Shown one piece after another: positions 44,015 through 55,364 of a stretch of DNA of 64,000 nt. Numbering within the stretch: the first letter of the stretch is position 1; every line of letters begins with the position of its first letter. Source of the stretch: Flaccisagitta enflata (Eukaryota > Chaetognatha > Sagittoidea > Aphragmophora); assembly GCA_965153355.1 (NCBI GenBank), contig OZ231126.1, forward strand, positions 6,572,001 through 6,636,000. The letters run 5' to 3'. The position numbers and the translations under genes are program-made. Under the pieces are notes generated by a model. It did no database searches and was not told the origin of the DNA. It was given only the letters and a program-made list of their open reading frames with translations.

Positions 44015-46559
44015 GATGAATGTTGAGAGGGTTGACAGGCGTCATTAGCGTGAGATCTCTTGTATCCTCTTGACTTGTCAGAGTTGAGACTATTGTGAGA
44101 TCTACAGCCGCTGCACCTTGAACAAGAAAGCCATTTTCAAAATTACTGGTTGATGTAGCTTGAGTTAAGTTTAGGTGCGGATAGCTTGGTGCAACCGTTG
44201 TTGCTACTGAGGTTGCTGCACCGCCGACTGTTGCTGACACGCAGACCGGAAGTGAAGCACTTGCATCGGCGCTTGAAAGCTCTGGCAGAGGAGTAATTCC
44301 TTGAAGACATTGTTGGGAGGTTTTACGGCTTCCTGGGGTGCTGCGAACTGGCGTTCCGAATTCGTTGTTACTTGGCTCTGGGCTGTGAGGAGGGTTGGGT
44401 AGTTGCCGACCAGCTGAAATTACTTTTTGCTTGGTATTTCTTCTTCTTTTGTTTTCCTTCTGCTGTCCCGGTGGAGTTTCCGGTGGGTGTGCGGAGTGCG
44501 ATGCAGCAATCCCGTTGACGAGCAGTTGCGGTGCTGAGGCAGGTTGTTGAGGTGCCAATGATGGAGTTAAGATAGTGACGTTATTGTCCGGTTCTTCTCC
44601 ACTGACTTCGCGGTTCCTTTTCTTTCCCAAGGAGGTTGTTGACGTTGAATTAGTCACCCCCATTGGCGCCCCAATTGTGGGTTGTAGGGGGTGTCTATTT
44701 GAAGAGTCAGTTTGCATAGCGTCGACTTCTGCTGCTGGAGTCATTGCTGCGGTCGCTTGTGCTGGAGTGAGATTGAGATTTTTCTCCAATCTATCCATGC
44801 TGAAAATATTATTGTATTTGACAGCAGCTACCCTCATTGTGACGTCAGACACTGTCTGTCTCGGAATGATGACCGCAGGGTTTGCTTCTTTCAATGCATT
44901 AATGATTATGTCTAAAGTTGCTGTTAACACATCAGCTGCCGCACTTTTGTCGTTGTAGCCACTGGCGTAGTTTGAAGATGAAGCAATTGGCGAGTTGGTG
45001 ATGACTACATGAGGCCGAGACTGCAAGCTGCTACAAGGTGCCGCAGCTGCAGCAGCCTGGTTGACTCGGTGACTTTCTTTTGCCGCATCAGCATATGTTG
45101 CAATTTTTCGTCTCTCTTTCCTTTGAATTTTCAGCTTTTCTCTGCAGCCGTTGAAATTTGCAGCATGATTACCATTGCAGTTAAAACAGGTTATATCCGT
45201 TGTGTCAACCGTGCATTCATTTTTTGAATGATTTTCATCTCCGCATTTTAGACATCTTGCCTTACCGAGACAATCAGCAGCAATGTGTCCATGCTTTCCA
45301 CAGGAATTGCATTGGATGATTTTGACTTTGGCGTGCTTTTCTACAGCATGACGTCTATAATCAAAGAGCATGCCTTCCTTGCATAGTTGCTCAAGGTCAC
45401 TTTGACTATGAAGAATGAGCCTAACCGAGGTTGTAGGAGACTTATCTGGTCCAGAAGTGACTCTCTCCACATTGCTGTGACTTATGTTTTTTGCCGTTAG
45501 AATGGAGGAAATGATGTTAATATCAGTGCCGTGGTCAACGCTTTTGACATACACTACTTTGGCTAGATTGTCGACCATTCCGAGTCGGGGAAAGAATCAG
45601 TGCTGTGTCTGGTCCCACTTGTCACCATTGAGTAAGAGATTGAAGTCGTGATCTCCTTTAGCAATGACTAGTATGTCGTTCTTACGAGTGAGTTTTATTT
45701 CACTGACTTGTGCTTGAGCTGGCTTGAATTTAAGGACCTTTTCCACGAGGATTTTCCTGTTGTCTGTGTCGACTTTTTCTAAATTGTGACCGACTACTAG
45801 ACCATATCTGTGATGGTGTTGTGGTCTGTCAGTTTGTTTTGGGAAATTGGACTGTGACTTGGTCGGATTTTGATTCCGATGATGTTGATGTTGCTGTGGC
45901 AGTTGCTGCTGACTTGCATGCTGCTGAGATTGCTGTGTTACAGGCCCGACGTTGGGAGATTGATTTTGAGGTTTGTTCATATTACCCAATCTGGGATTTA
46001 CAGTTGACCAGTCACCGTTGTCTCCTTGCGTTGCTGACATGTCCGACCTGTTGCTGTTGGATGCCGCAGATGGTGTTGGCGGCAGCTTTTGCGAAGGGGG
46101 GGCTGTTGGTTTAGACGCTGTTGGTTTGGTTGATGAACTTTTATCATTGGTTGAGGCTTTATTCGGATCCAAGGCGTTGGAAGAAGAATAAAGAAGATTT
46201 TTTATCATTTCTTTATTTTCAATACTTGTACTGGCGAGAAGAGAAAGGATCTCAGCGTCCTCATTGAAGCAGGTCATTCCGTTTTTAGCTGCAATGTTCT
46301 GCTGCTCGTGTTGTGGGGATTGTTGCTGCTGCAATAGTTGTTGTTGCTGCTGCTGCTTTTGCTGTTGCTGTTGCAGCTCTTGCTGTTGACGACGGAGTGA
46401 AGCTCTTTGAACGTCGTGTTGTTGCTGTAGCTGCTGCTGCTGTAACTCCTGTCGCGCGATGAGTTCCCGATGTTGCTGCTGCTGCTGCTGCTGCAGCAGC
46501 TGATCGTTGGCATCGGACATCTTGTTGGCGTTTGTTACGTTGGCAAACGTCGTTGACAT
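44007..46559 (-). pseudogene. Retrotransposon ORF1: gag-like RNA-binding protein, split by an in-frame TGA
   Basis: It would bind the element RNA as a nucleocapsid-like protein. I take the ATG at 46559 (MSTTFANVTNANKMSD); the frame is open further upstream only through a TTG. The N-terminal 110 residues are Gln-rich (CAG/CAA runs), followed by a Ser/Pro/Asn-rich linker and a conserved-looking block (VVGHNLEKVDTDNRKILVEK). At 45597-45599 a TGA interrupts. Six codons later the same frame continues with MVDNLAKVVYVKSVDHG and runs 523 codons. Counted from that Met there are three zinc knuckles: C90-x2-C-x4-H-x4-C103, C109-x2-C-x4-H-x4-C122 and C131-x2-C-x3-H-x6-C145, the triple set typical of Jockey/I-group gags. 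The tail is Thr/Ala/Pro-rich. TGA sits between CAC and TTC and could derive from CGA by CpG decay. It splits the RNA-binding region, which argues for damage rather than a natural two-ORF layout. Confidence 0.85.
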
Positions 46560-47169
46560 GTGGATAGGAAGAGGGAAAAAACCGAGTGATGAAAACAGCA
46601 AGGTTTGTTGTGACTGTCTGTTGGTTGGTCAGGAGGATAGAAAGTGTTGTTTTTGGTTAAATGACACTGTCTGTTCGGCTCACCCAACGGGATGGATGCA
46701 GTGGGTCAGCACCGAACCCTCCTTTGTGCCCAGTAATCGCAGGCAGGACCAGCTCGGTTTTGCCCTTGACAGCCCCTCTTGGAGGCCAAGTCTTGGGACC
46801 CTTTTGACGCGTGAGCGCGATGGCGTGACTGTTGCGTTGAATGGCGAGGACACAGACGTAATGTGTAGTTGAAGGACCAAGTTTATGATCGATTTAGAAT
46901 TTAAATTATCCAAATCAGATTTTTAAATTCGGTCTCTTTTTGTTGGTTTTTAACTCGATAGCCACCCCTCTCGGGGCGGCCGCTTACTTTACTTTTACAA
47001 TCAGAGTCGAGTTTGTGTTGATCCTTTTTTGATTGACGCTTGGAAGATAAGATGCAGGATTATTTCCTTTGGCTGAATTTTCGCGGAAAAATAAATCGTT
47101 TATTCAGAGAAAATACCCTCTCCAGTCGAGAGGAAGAGACCGAAAATGAGGAAGAGACCGAAAAAAAAA
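46560..47169 (-). other. Retrotransposon 5' leader
   Basis: About 610 bp without a long frame. Near its 5' end on the minus strand CGGTCTCTTCCTC occurs twice in tandem, after nine T residues. Jockey-type leaders usually hold an internal promoter; I cannot identify its elements here. Confidence 0.5.
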
Positions 47170-47295
47170 GGGATAGGTCTGATAGAACTAGGGATAGGTC
47201 TGATAGAGCTCGGGATAGGTCTGATGGAGCTAGGGAAAGGTCTAAGAATCAATAACGCCCGGCGCACCTTCTTGGTCCGTGTATCCGGCCTTGCT
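47170..47295 (-). mobile_element. Family B element B3, remaining half
   Basis: GGGATAGGTCTGATAGAACT units continue the array broken at 39777. Then AATCAATAACGCCCGGCGCA, CCTTCTTGGTCCGTGTATCC, GGCCTTG, which is the normal B terminus seen at 59030-59078. The GGCGCACC here is the inverted copy of the hairpin arm at 39279. Confidence 0.85.
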
Positions 47296-47375
47296 AAGAC
47301 ATCTATCTTTCTTAGATGAAGAGATGTGGGTTAAAGAAGACAACAGCTGAGATCATCTGGTCGTCATGATACTCG

Positions 47376-47434
47376 TCGCTGGCATCATCATCATTATCAT
47401 TATCATCATTATCATTATCATTATCATTATCATT

Positions 47435-47486
<52 letters not shown>

Positions 47487-47760
47487 ACATCAACATCAAC
47501 ATCATCATCATATCAATACATCATATCATCATCGTCATCATTGCCACATTAATCAACATTGTTACATCATTCATCATCGTCATAGTCATTGTCATCATCA
47601 TCACATCATCATCATCATCATCATCTCATCGTCATCATCGTCATCATCATCATCATCACATCACATCACACACACACATCATATCATCGTCGTCGCCGTC
47701 GCCGTCGTCATCATCATCATTGTCAATATTATCTCATTATCATCACATATCATCATCATC

Positions 47761-47793
<33 letters not shown>

Positions 47794-47867
47794 TCATCAT
47801 CATCATCATCATCATCATTGTCATCATCATCATCATCACCATCCACATCATCATCATCATCATCATT
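47376..47867. repeat. (CAT)n array, left part
   Basis: CAT/ATT trinucleotides with (CAACAT), (CGTCGC) and (CA)n islands. It contains CATCACCATCCACATC near its right edge, the same variant seen in the array resuming at 49674. Confidence 0.9.
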
Positions 47868-48056
47868 GGGTAGGTCGTGTTACTTAGAATCTGAGTGGCG
47901 AGAATTCTGAAATTCTCATCACTCAGATTCTTAGTGATGAGAATTATATTCTCATAACTCAGATTGTCTATCTTTGTCTATCCTTTTTCTCATCACTCAG
48001 AATCTAAGTCATGAGAATTTTTTTTTATCATTTCATTCATTCTTTTTTTACCTGTT

Positions 48057-48219
<163 letters not shown>

Positions 48220-48605
48220 CTCTCTCTTTCTTTCTCTCATTCTTTTCTCTGCACTTATGGAAAATAGCAGAATGAAAAAAAGAAATTTTCTTGGGAGGTA
48301 GAATTCTGTCTTACAATAATCCCCCTTATGCTTGCCCATTGGTCAATTGATTAGTTTTCCTGACGGAGCCAACAACTAGCTCATTGACCCACTGTCACCA
48401 ATAGCTTGGCTCTATCATCCCAGGTAAAATCACAATTTCCTAATTTTGGAGTACACAGAATGGACACATAGCATAAATTTTTCCACCAAATACCACAGAC
48501 TGATGCATTGCAGTGACATTGCTACTAAAAAACTTTTTGTAAGCATTCATACATGCAGTTTGCTTTTGGCTTTTATTGAAAAAAAATGTAATAGTTGCAT
48601 GATAC

Positions 48606-48765
48606 AGTCACTGATACACGACTCTACACTCTGCTTTGTCCGTCCGTCTGTTGGTTGGTTGGTTGGTTAGTTAGTTGGTTGGTCAGTCCCATTTTTGTTT
48701 TTTTGGTTTCTTTGAGCATTTTGAGCTCACAGCTCCTGTACAAATGCCCCAGTGACCTTCGCCAT
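48606..48765 (-). mobile_element. Decayed A' element lacking its 5' terminus
   Basis: ACACGACTCTACACTCTGCT, TTGTCCGTCCGTC, a GTTGGTTGGTTGG tract, and CAGCTCCTGTACAAATGCCC then CAGTGACCTTC. The same truncated phrase ends the A'3 copy at 58290-58322. Confidence 0.6.
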
Positions 48766-48835
48766 CAATTTGATCCATAAGATTCTTTGTATGTATCTTG
48801 TGAGCAACCAAAACTTCCCAGATTATGTTCATACA

Positions 48836-49028
48836 AGAAAAAAAGAAAAAAAAAGAAAAAAAAGGGAAAAAAATAAAGAAAAAGGAAAAAGAAAGGAAAA
48901 AAAAAAACTGAAAAAAAGAAAGGAAAAAGGAAAAAAAGAAAAAAAAAGCAGAAAGAAAAAAAAAGAAAGAAGAAAAAAAAGGGAAATAAAGACGAAATAA
49001 GATAAGAAAGGGAAAAAAAGAAAAATGA
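48836..49028. repeat. A/G-rich purine tract
   Basis: AAAAAGAAAAAAAAGAAAAA-type homopurine run of about 190 bp. It produces Lys-rich and Phe-rich frames. Confidence 0.9.
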
Positions 49029-49287
49029 TATCCAAGCTAAAAGTTCTGGAGGCACTGGAACAAACTTTAAGGCAGAAAAAAAATATTGCAAAAAATGAAA
49101 TATTAGGAGTAAAGGAGGGGGTCGAAGGGGGAGGGGAGCCCAACCAAGGGAGCCAGCAGAGGGGTCCACCATTTCTCTGGCCGGGCCTGCTTGGATGACT
49201 TGCCAGCGTATCGTAAGACTGTCAATCAATGGAGCGAAAAAAAACAAACAAAAAGAGACAAAAATTTACACACAACCAAACACACAT

Positions 49288-49304
49288 ACAAACACACACA
49301 CACA

Positions 49305-49346
<42 letters not shown>
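49288..49346. repeat. (CA)n microsatellite
   Basis: CA run with one CTCA interruption. Confidence 0.95.
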
Positions 49347-49352
<6 letters not shown>

Positions 49353-49376
49353 TACGTACAAACATAGGGGGAAGAT

Positions 49377-49380
<4 letters not shown>

Positions 49381-49463
<83 letters not shown>
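49381..49463. repeat. (GA)n microsatellite
   Basis: Pure GA run, complementary to the (TC)n near the other end of N, so the two could pair as part of a long fold. Confidence 0.95.
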
Positions 49464-49467
<4 letters not shown>

Positions 49468-49672
49468 AAAGAGAGAGGAAGAATGACAGAGCGACAAAAA
49501 CACTGAATTTAGAGAAAAATCTGAGTTATGAGAAAAAGATAGAAAGACAGACAATCTGAGTTATGAGAAAAAGCAAATTTGTCAAATTCTCATAACATAG
49601 AATCTAAGTTATGAGAAAAATGCCAAATTCTAAGTAATGCGACTTAGAAAAATCTGAGTAACAAGATTTTCC

Positions 49673-49673
<1 letters not shown>

Positions 49674-49714
<41 letters not shown>

Positions 49715-49715
49715 T

Positions 49716-49759
<44 letters not shown>

Positions 49760-49804
49760 TGTCATCATCATCATCACCATCCACATCATCACCATCCACA
49801 TCCA

Positions 49805-49891
<87 letters not shown>

Positions 49892-49892
49892 T
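49674..49892. repeat. (CAT)n array, right part
   Basis: CAT units with CATCACCATCCACATC variants near 49775-49810. Probably the continuation of the array at 47376-47867. Confidence 0.9.
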
Positions 49893-49959
49893 ATTTTTTT
49901 TGTGATTTTCTTTCCCATTCTTTTTTGTTGCTAAGTATAAACTATTTTATTATCAAAGT

Positions 49960-50350
49960 CGCCATGACCGTCGTCATTGTTGTCGCCGTCGTCTTCATCA
50001 ACGTTGACATCGCCGTCGTCGTTGTCGTCGTCGTTGTCGTCGTCGTCGTCATCGCCATTTTGGTTAAACTCGTAGTCGCCATTTTCGTCGGAAGTTTTGA
50101 ACCAAAGACGATTTCCTCCATATGTCTTCAACGTCGTTTTCGTTGGTGATCGCGGAGGTCATATTCGTGATGGTGGTCATGGTGGTTGACTGGTTGTGGT
50201 AATCGTTCTGGTTGTGGTCGTAATGGTGGTAGACGTGGTGATCGTAATGGTCGTGGTAGTCATGGTGGTCGTGGTCGTGATGGTTTTCATGGTGGTCATA
50301 GTGGTTGTGGTGGTCTTGAGGTTTGCAGTGGTCGGGATGGTCATGGTGAT
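49960..50350. repeat. (GTC/GTT)n and GGTCATGGTGGTTG repeats
   Basis: GTCGTCGTTGTCGTCG to about 50080, then GGTCATGGTGGTCGTGGT-type units at 50155-50345. Frames on both strands are repeat-derived (Asp-rich, Gly-rich, His-rich). Confidence 0.85.
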
Positions 50351-50780
50351 CAAAAAGTGGAGTTGCTTGAGAGGCGCTCAGGAAATGTAGGTCATGGTCT
50401 GTGCAACACATACTGTGGATTACTGCTACAGCGCACCTGCTAATAAAGACTCTTAAAGCATACCTACCTATGAGGCATGAAAACAAATTTACCAATGATT
50501 TTACAGTTTTTCTCTATATTGGTATTAAGGCAGCTTCACTAGAGGGTATAATCTTTACTAATTCATTGACATTCGCATTAGTGAATCTCAACTGTACTAC
50601 GATCCTTCTTGCATATTCGTCCATTCTCTAAGCCACAGAGTTTGTCACACAGAATCCATTTAGCACTTGTTTTTTGCGATTGGTGCTCCAAGATCGTCTT
50701 CCAAGTCCACCTTTGATCTTTAAACTATCTTCTTCCAGCCAAGAATCATTACAGACCACACACGAGCTTCCAAACTTAAG

Positions 50781-51018
50781 GCGCGTTTCTAGTCACAGAC
50801 AATCGCGTTTTTAACGGGCCACGCTCCGTCGCTCGTTACGTTTGTTCGCTCGCACTGCTCACTCCGCTCACTCGCTCCACAGCACTCTGCTTGAATCTGC
50901 TTGCTTCACTCGCTTGCTCCATCCATGGGCTCGCTCACTCACTACAAATATGTGTTCATGCTGTACTCGCGTCTGGTGGGAACAAATGCGTTTTTCATCG
51001 TTACTAGAAATACGCCCT
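50781..51018. mobile_element. Family C TIR element, copy C2
   Basis: TIRs AAGGCGCGTTTCTAGTCAC and, inverted, AGGGCGTATTTCTAGTAACG. The interior is rich in CGCTCACTCGCTCC phrases. Confidence 0.75.
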
Positions 51019-51154
51019 ATATAAATGAAATCTGTTGCATGAAATGTTGAGAGGGTGAGCTTGACATTGAATGGACGAAGATTGAGGAAGAGGAAATGTG
51101 CTTCATCACCATAATTTTTCTGGCCACTGTAAAAAAAAAAACAAAAAAAAACAC

Positions 51155-51619
51155 CATCAGGCCAACAGTCGCGTGCTCTGTCTTACAATCACATATGCAA
51201 CTACATACTCGGTAATCCTTTCCTTCCTCCCTCTCTTCTTTTCTCCTTCCTTCTTCCCTTCCCTCCTTCCTTCCTGCTTTGTTTCCTTTCTTCTTTTCTT
51301 TCTTCCCTCCATTCTTCCTTCCTTTCTACCTTTCTTTCTTCCTTCCTTCCTCTCTTGCTCTCATTCCTTCCTTTCTTTTTTCCTTCCCTACTGCCTTCCT
51401 CCCTGCCCTCCTTCCTCCTTCCTTTCTTGCTTCCTTCCTTCCTTTCTTCCTTCCTTCCTTTCTTCCTTCCTTCCTTTCTTTCTTCCTTCCTTCGTTTCTT
51501 CCTGCCTTCCTTTCTGCCTTCTTAATTTCCCATCTTCCCTCCTTCCTTCTTACAACTCAAAATACCCCCCAAAAAAGCAAAAAGCCAAGCAACGTGTAGA
51601 GTCGCGTGCACGCGACTAA
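51155..51619 (+). mobile_element. Family A element with (TTCC)n core, copy A8
   Basis: 5' CATCAGGCCAACAGTCGCGT. The core is a TTCCTTCCTTTC pyrimidine array (about 51220-51545). 3' GTAGAGTCGCGTGCACGCGA then CTAAG. It has no ACGG-type tract, and the usual AAGTCATT core is replaced by TTCC. The Phe/Leu/Ser-rich frames are repeat translation. Confidence 0.7.
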
Positions 51620-51721
51620 GAAATAAATGAGTCGATATGATGATTTATCGTTTTGAACAGCGCGGCGGTCTCAATAGGGGCCAATTACCAAACGGGTCGT
51701 TCCTAAAACCTTCATGTGTTC

Positions 51722-51955
51722 CGTCTTCTTCTTCTTCTTCTTCTTCTTCTTCTTCTTCTTCTTCTTCTTCTTCTTCTTCTTCTTCTTCTTCTTCTTCTTC
51801 TTCTTCTTCTTCTTCTTCTTCTTCTTCTTCTTCTTCTTCTTCTTCTTCTTCTTCTTCTTCTTTCTTCTTCTTCTTCTTCTTCCGCTTCTTCTTTATCTTC
51901 TTCTTCCTCTTCTTCTTCCTCTTCTTCTTTTTCTTCCTTGTTTACTTCTACCAAC
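51722..51955. repeat. (TTC)n array in unit 1
   Basis: Pure TTC to about 51860, then a variant tail (CCGCTTCTTCTTTATC) shared with unit 2. Confidence 0.95.
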
Positions 51956-52200
51956 CACCCGCTTTGTCCGTTTACGTTGCAATGCTCTCATTAACAATGT
52001 TCATCACGTTAACAAGGTGTCTGCCAAGATGGTCCAGTGTCAGCAAAAGGTATGCCACAGAGGATAGCCCAGTCTCAACAAAAGGTGTGCTACAGGGCGA
52101 TTGGTGCTGCAAGATCGTCTTCCAAGTCCACCTTTGATCTTTAAACTATCTTCTTCCAGCCAAGAATCATTACAGACCACACACGAGCTTCCAAACTTAA

Positions 52201-52439
52201 GGCGCGTTTCTAGTCACAGACAATCGCGTTTTTAACGGGCCACGCTCCGTCGCTCGTTACGTTTGTTCGCTCGCACTGCTCACTCCGCTCACTCGCTCCA
52301 CAGCACTCTGCTTGAATCTGCTTGCTTCACTCGCTTGCTCCATCCATGGGCTCGCTCACTCACTACAAATATGTGTTCATGCTGTACTCGCGTCTGGTGG
52401 GAACAAACGCGTTTTTCATCGTTACTAGAAACACGCCCT
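52201..52439. mobile_element. Family C TIR element, copy C3
   Basis: Duplicate of C2. Right TIR reads TTACTAGAAACACGCCC here against AAATACGCCC in C2. Confidence 0.75.
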
Positions 52440-52575
52440 ATATCAATGAAATCTGTTGCATGAAATGTTGAGAGGGTGAGCTTGACATTGAATGGACGAA
52501 GATTGAGGAAGAGGAAATGTGCTTCATCACCATAATTTTTCTGGCCACTGTAAAAAAACAAACAAAAAAAACCAT

Positions 52576-53040
52576 CATCAGGCCAACAGTCGCGTGCTCT
52601 GTCTTACAATTACATATGCAACTACATACTCGGTACTCCTTTCCTTCCTCCCTCTCTTCTTTTCTCCTTCCTTCTTCCCTTCCCTCCTTCCTTCCTGCTT
52701 TGTTTCCTTTCTTCTTTTCTTTCTTCCCTCCATTCTTCCTTCCTTTCTACCTTTCTTTCTTCCTTCCTTCCTCTCTTGCTCTCATTCCTTCCTTTCTTTT
52801 TTCCTTCCCTACTGCCTTCCTCCCTGCCCTCCTTCCTCCTTCCTTTCTTGCTTCCTTCCTTCCTTTCTTCCTTCCTTCCTTTCTTCCTTCCTTCCTTTCT
52901 TTCTTCCTTCCTTCGTTTCTTCCTGCCTTCCTTTCTGCCTTCTTAATTTCCCATCTTCCCTCCTTCCTTCTTACAACTCAAAATACCCCCCAAAAAAGCA
53001 AAAAGCCAAGCAACGTGTAGAGTCGCGTGCACGCGACTAA
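52576..53040 (+). mobile_element. Family A element with (TTCC)n core, copy A9
   Basis: Duplicate of A8. Hairpin GTCGCGTGCACGCGAC at 53022-53037 followed by TAAG. Confidence 0.7.
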
Positions 53041-53142
53041 GAAATAAATGAGTCGATATGATGATTTATCGTTTTGAACAGCGCGGCGGTCTCAATAGGG
53101 GCCAATTACCAAACGGGTCGTTCCTAAAACCTTCATGTGTTC

Positions 53143-53390
53143 CGTCTTCTTCTTCTTCTTCTTCTTCTTCTTCTTCTTCTTCTTCTTCTTCTTCTTCTTC
53201 TTCTTCTCTTCTTCTTCTTCTTCTTCTTCTTCTTCTTCTTCTTCTTCTTCTTCTTCTTCTTCTTCTTCTTCTTCTTCTTCTTCTTCTTCTTCTTCTTCTT
53301 CTTCTTCTTCTTCTTCTTCTTCTTCCGCTTCTTCTTTATCTTCTTCTTCCTCTTCTTCTTCCTCTTCTTCTTTTTCTTCCTTGTTTACTT
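53143..53390. repeat. (TTC)n array in unit 2
   Basis: As in unit 1 but of different length and with a TTCTCTTCTT slip at 53206. Confidence 0.95.
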
Positions 53391-53697
53391 CTACCAACCA
53401 CCCGCTTTGTCCGTTTACGTTGCAATGCTCTCATTAACAATGTTCATCACGTTAACAAGGTGTCTGCTAAGATGGTCCAGTGTCAGCAAAAGGTATGCCA
53501 CAGAGGATAGCCCAGTCTCAACAAAAGGTGTGCTACAGGGGTTGGAAACTGGTAAGGAACAGGGTGGTGGTTGGAGCAAGGAGGATGGCATGGGAGCTAG
53601 GACATGATATTGAGTGTAGCAAAATTGGTGCCCTTAAGGAGAAGTGACGTGGAGAATGGTACATAAGATGACTCCGGTTCACGGAGCGCACGACAGC

Positions 53698-54103
53698 TTT
53701 TTAGTCGCGTGCACGCGACTCTACACCCTGCTTTGTCGGTTCGTCCGTTGGGCCGTCGGGCCGTTGGTCCGTCCGTCGGTCCGTCCGTTGGTCTATCCGT
53801 CCGTCACACTTTGCTTTTTTTTAATCTAACATCAACTCTTAGGTCATTTTAAGTCATTTTAAGTCATTCATAGTTATTCTAAGTCATTTTGAGTCATTCT
53901 AAGTCATTTTAAGTCATTTTAAGTCATTTTAAGTTATTTTAGGTCATTTTCGGTCATTAGGTTTTTTAGTCATTTTAAGTCGTTTTTGGCCATTTCAAGT
54001 CATTCTAAGTCATTCTAAGTCATTCTAAGTCATTCTAAGTCATTCTAAGTCATTCTTAGTCTGTAAGTCTCGCACGCGACTTATAGGTGTTGGCCTTGTT
54101 TTT
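53698..54103 (-). mobile_element. Family A element, copy A5
   Basis: TTTTTAGTCGCGTGCACGCG, ACTCTACACCCTGCTTTGTC, a GTCCGTTGGTCC tract, then the AAGTCATTCT core with the same leading variants as A2 (ATCAACTCTTAGGTCATTTT). Far end TCGCACGCGACTTATAGGTG, TTGGCCTTGTTTTT. Longer than A2 by extra core units. Confidence 0.85.
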
Positions 54104-54139
54104 CAAAGAACAACCTTCTTTAAGGACTCATCTTTTTTC

Positions 54140-54395
54140 CGCGTCATTGACGAAAGTAATTGCCACTAGTCATCGTCGTTGTCCTCATCGTCGTTGTTGT
54201 TATCATCGTTGTCGTCATTGTTGTTGTCGTCATCGTCGTTGTCGTCATTGACGAAGGTAATTGCCACTAGACATCGTCATTGTTGTCATTGTAGTTGTCG
54301 TCATCGTCGTTGTCGTCATCTTCATTGTCGTTATCATTGTTGTCGTTATTGACGAAGGTAATTGCCACTAGTCATCCTCGTTGTCGCCGCTGTAA
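54140..54395. repeat. GTCGTCAT-type tandem repeat
   Basis: Three copies of GACGAAGGTAATTGCCACTA followed by CATCGTCGTTGTCGTCATCG-type arrays, unit 90-105 bp. Confidence 0.85.
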
Positions 54396-54397
54396 TA

Positions 54398-55110
54398 GCC
54401 ACCGCGCTCTCAACTGACGCCGCCACAGTTACCATGGTCGCCGCCAAAGTCACCACGGTCGCCGCCACAGTTACCATGGTCGCCGCCAAAGTCACCATGG
54501 TCGCCGAAACAGTTACCATGGTCGCCGCCAAAGTCACCGCAGTCGCCGCCACAGTTACCATGGTCGCCGCCACAGTCACCGCAGTCGCCGCCACAGTTAC
54601 CATGGTCGCCGCCAAAGTCACCACGGTCACCGCCACAGTTACTTTGGTCGCCGCCACAGTCACCACGGTCGCCGCCACAGTTACCATGGTCGCCGCCAAA
54701 GTCACCACGGTCGCCGCCACAGTTACCATGGTCGCCGCCAAAGTCACCACGGTCGCCGAAACAGTTACCATGGTCGCCGCCAAAGTCACCGCAGTCGCCG
54801 CCACAGTTACCATGGCCGCCGCCACAGTCACCGCAGTCGCCGCCACAGTTACCATGGTCGCCGCCAAAGTCACCACGGTCACCGCCACAGTTACTTTGGT
54901 CGCCGCCACAGTCACCACGGTTGCCGCCACAGTTACCATGGTCGCCGCCAAAGTCACCGCAGTCGCCGCCACAGTCACCGCAGTCGCCGCCACAGTTACT
55001 ATGGTCGCCGCCACAGTTACCATGGTCGCCGCCACAGTCACCGCAGTCGCCGCCACAGTTACCATGGTCGCCGCCAAAGTCACCACGGTCACCGCCAAAC
55101 CGCTGCTACC
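54398..55110. repeat. 21/42-bp GC-rich minisatellite, open on both strands
   Basis: About 34 units of 21 bp, alternating GCCGCCACAGTTACCATGGT and CGCCGCCAAAGTCACCACGG. The period is 7 codons, so a 461-residue frame (54362-55747, VAATVTM VAAKVTT heptads) and a 322-residue antisense frame both stay open. It is flanked by other arrays and has no promoter, signal peptide or domain, so coding status is unproven. Confidence 0.85.
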
Positions 55111-55165
55111 GCTGCCACCGCTGCCACCGCCTTTGTCGCGGCCACCATCACCCCATCTAATACCA

Positions 55166-55275
55166 CCACCACCACCACCACCACCACCACCACCACCACC
55201 ACCACCACCATCACCGCCGCTACCGCCGCCGCCTCCTCCTCTTCCTCCGCCGCCACCACCGCCGCAGCCGCCGCC
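55166..55275. repeat. (CCA)n and GCCGCC-rich tract
   Basis: CCA run of about 45 bp, followed by CCGCCGCTACCGCCGCCGCC-type sequence. Confidence 0.9.
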
Positions 55276-55364
55276 ACCATCGCCCTTACTGACGCCGCCA
55301 GTCAGCAGTCTCATCGGTCTTGCGTCGGTCTTTTGTTTACTGCTCTACTTTTCCTCCAAGGTGA

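Larger units (their letters stand above)
40586..47169 (-). mobile_element. Jockey-like non-LTR retrotransposon (degenerate, near full length)
   Basis: Read on the minus strand: about 610 bp 5' leader, gag-like ORF1, ORF2 with endonuclease and reverse transcriptase, about 280 bp 3' UTR, then a 265-bp A-rich tail (poly-T on plus, 40586-40850). The tail is interrupted by a small hairpin-forming islet (GTTATGTTAAAACATAAC). The 5' end follows nine T residues on the minus strand. GGGATAG flanks both sides (40576-40582 and 47170-47176), a plausible short target duplication inside the B3 array. No RNase H domain follows the RT, which fits the Jockey clade. ORF1 has an in-frame TGA and ORF2 a frameshift, so this copy is inactive. 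Confidence 0.85.
50676..52096. repeat. Tandem segmental duplication, unit 1 (1421 bp)
   Basis: From GCGATTGGTGCTCCAAG to TGTGCTACAGG. It contains C2 (50781-51018), A8 (51155-51619) and a (TTC)n block (51722-51955). Nearly identical to unit 2, with scattered single-base differences and a different TTC block length. Confidence 0.95.
52097..53539. repeat. Tandem segmental duplication, unit 2 (1443 bp)
   Basis: Begins GCGATTGGTGCTGCAAG directly after unit 1 and ends TGTGCTACAGGG. It carries C3 (52201-52439), A9 (52576-53040) and a (TTC)n block (53143-53390) containing one CTC slip absent from unit 1. The junction shares a single G with the outer breakpoints, so little homology was needed. Confidence 0.95.
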
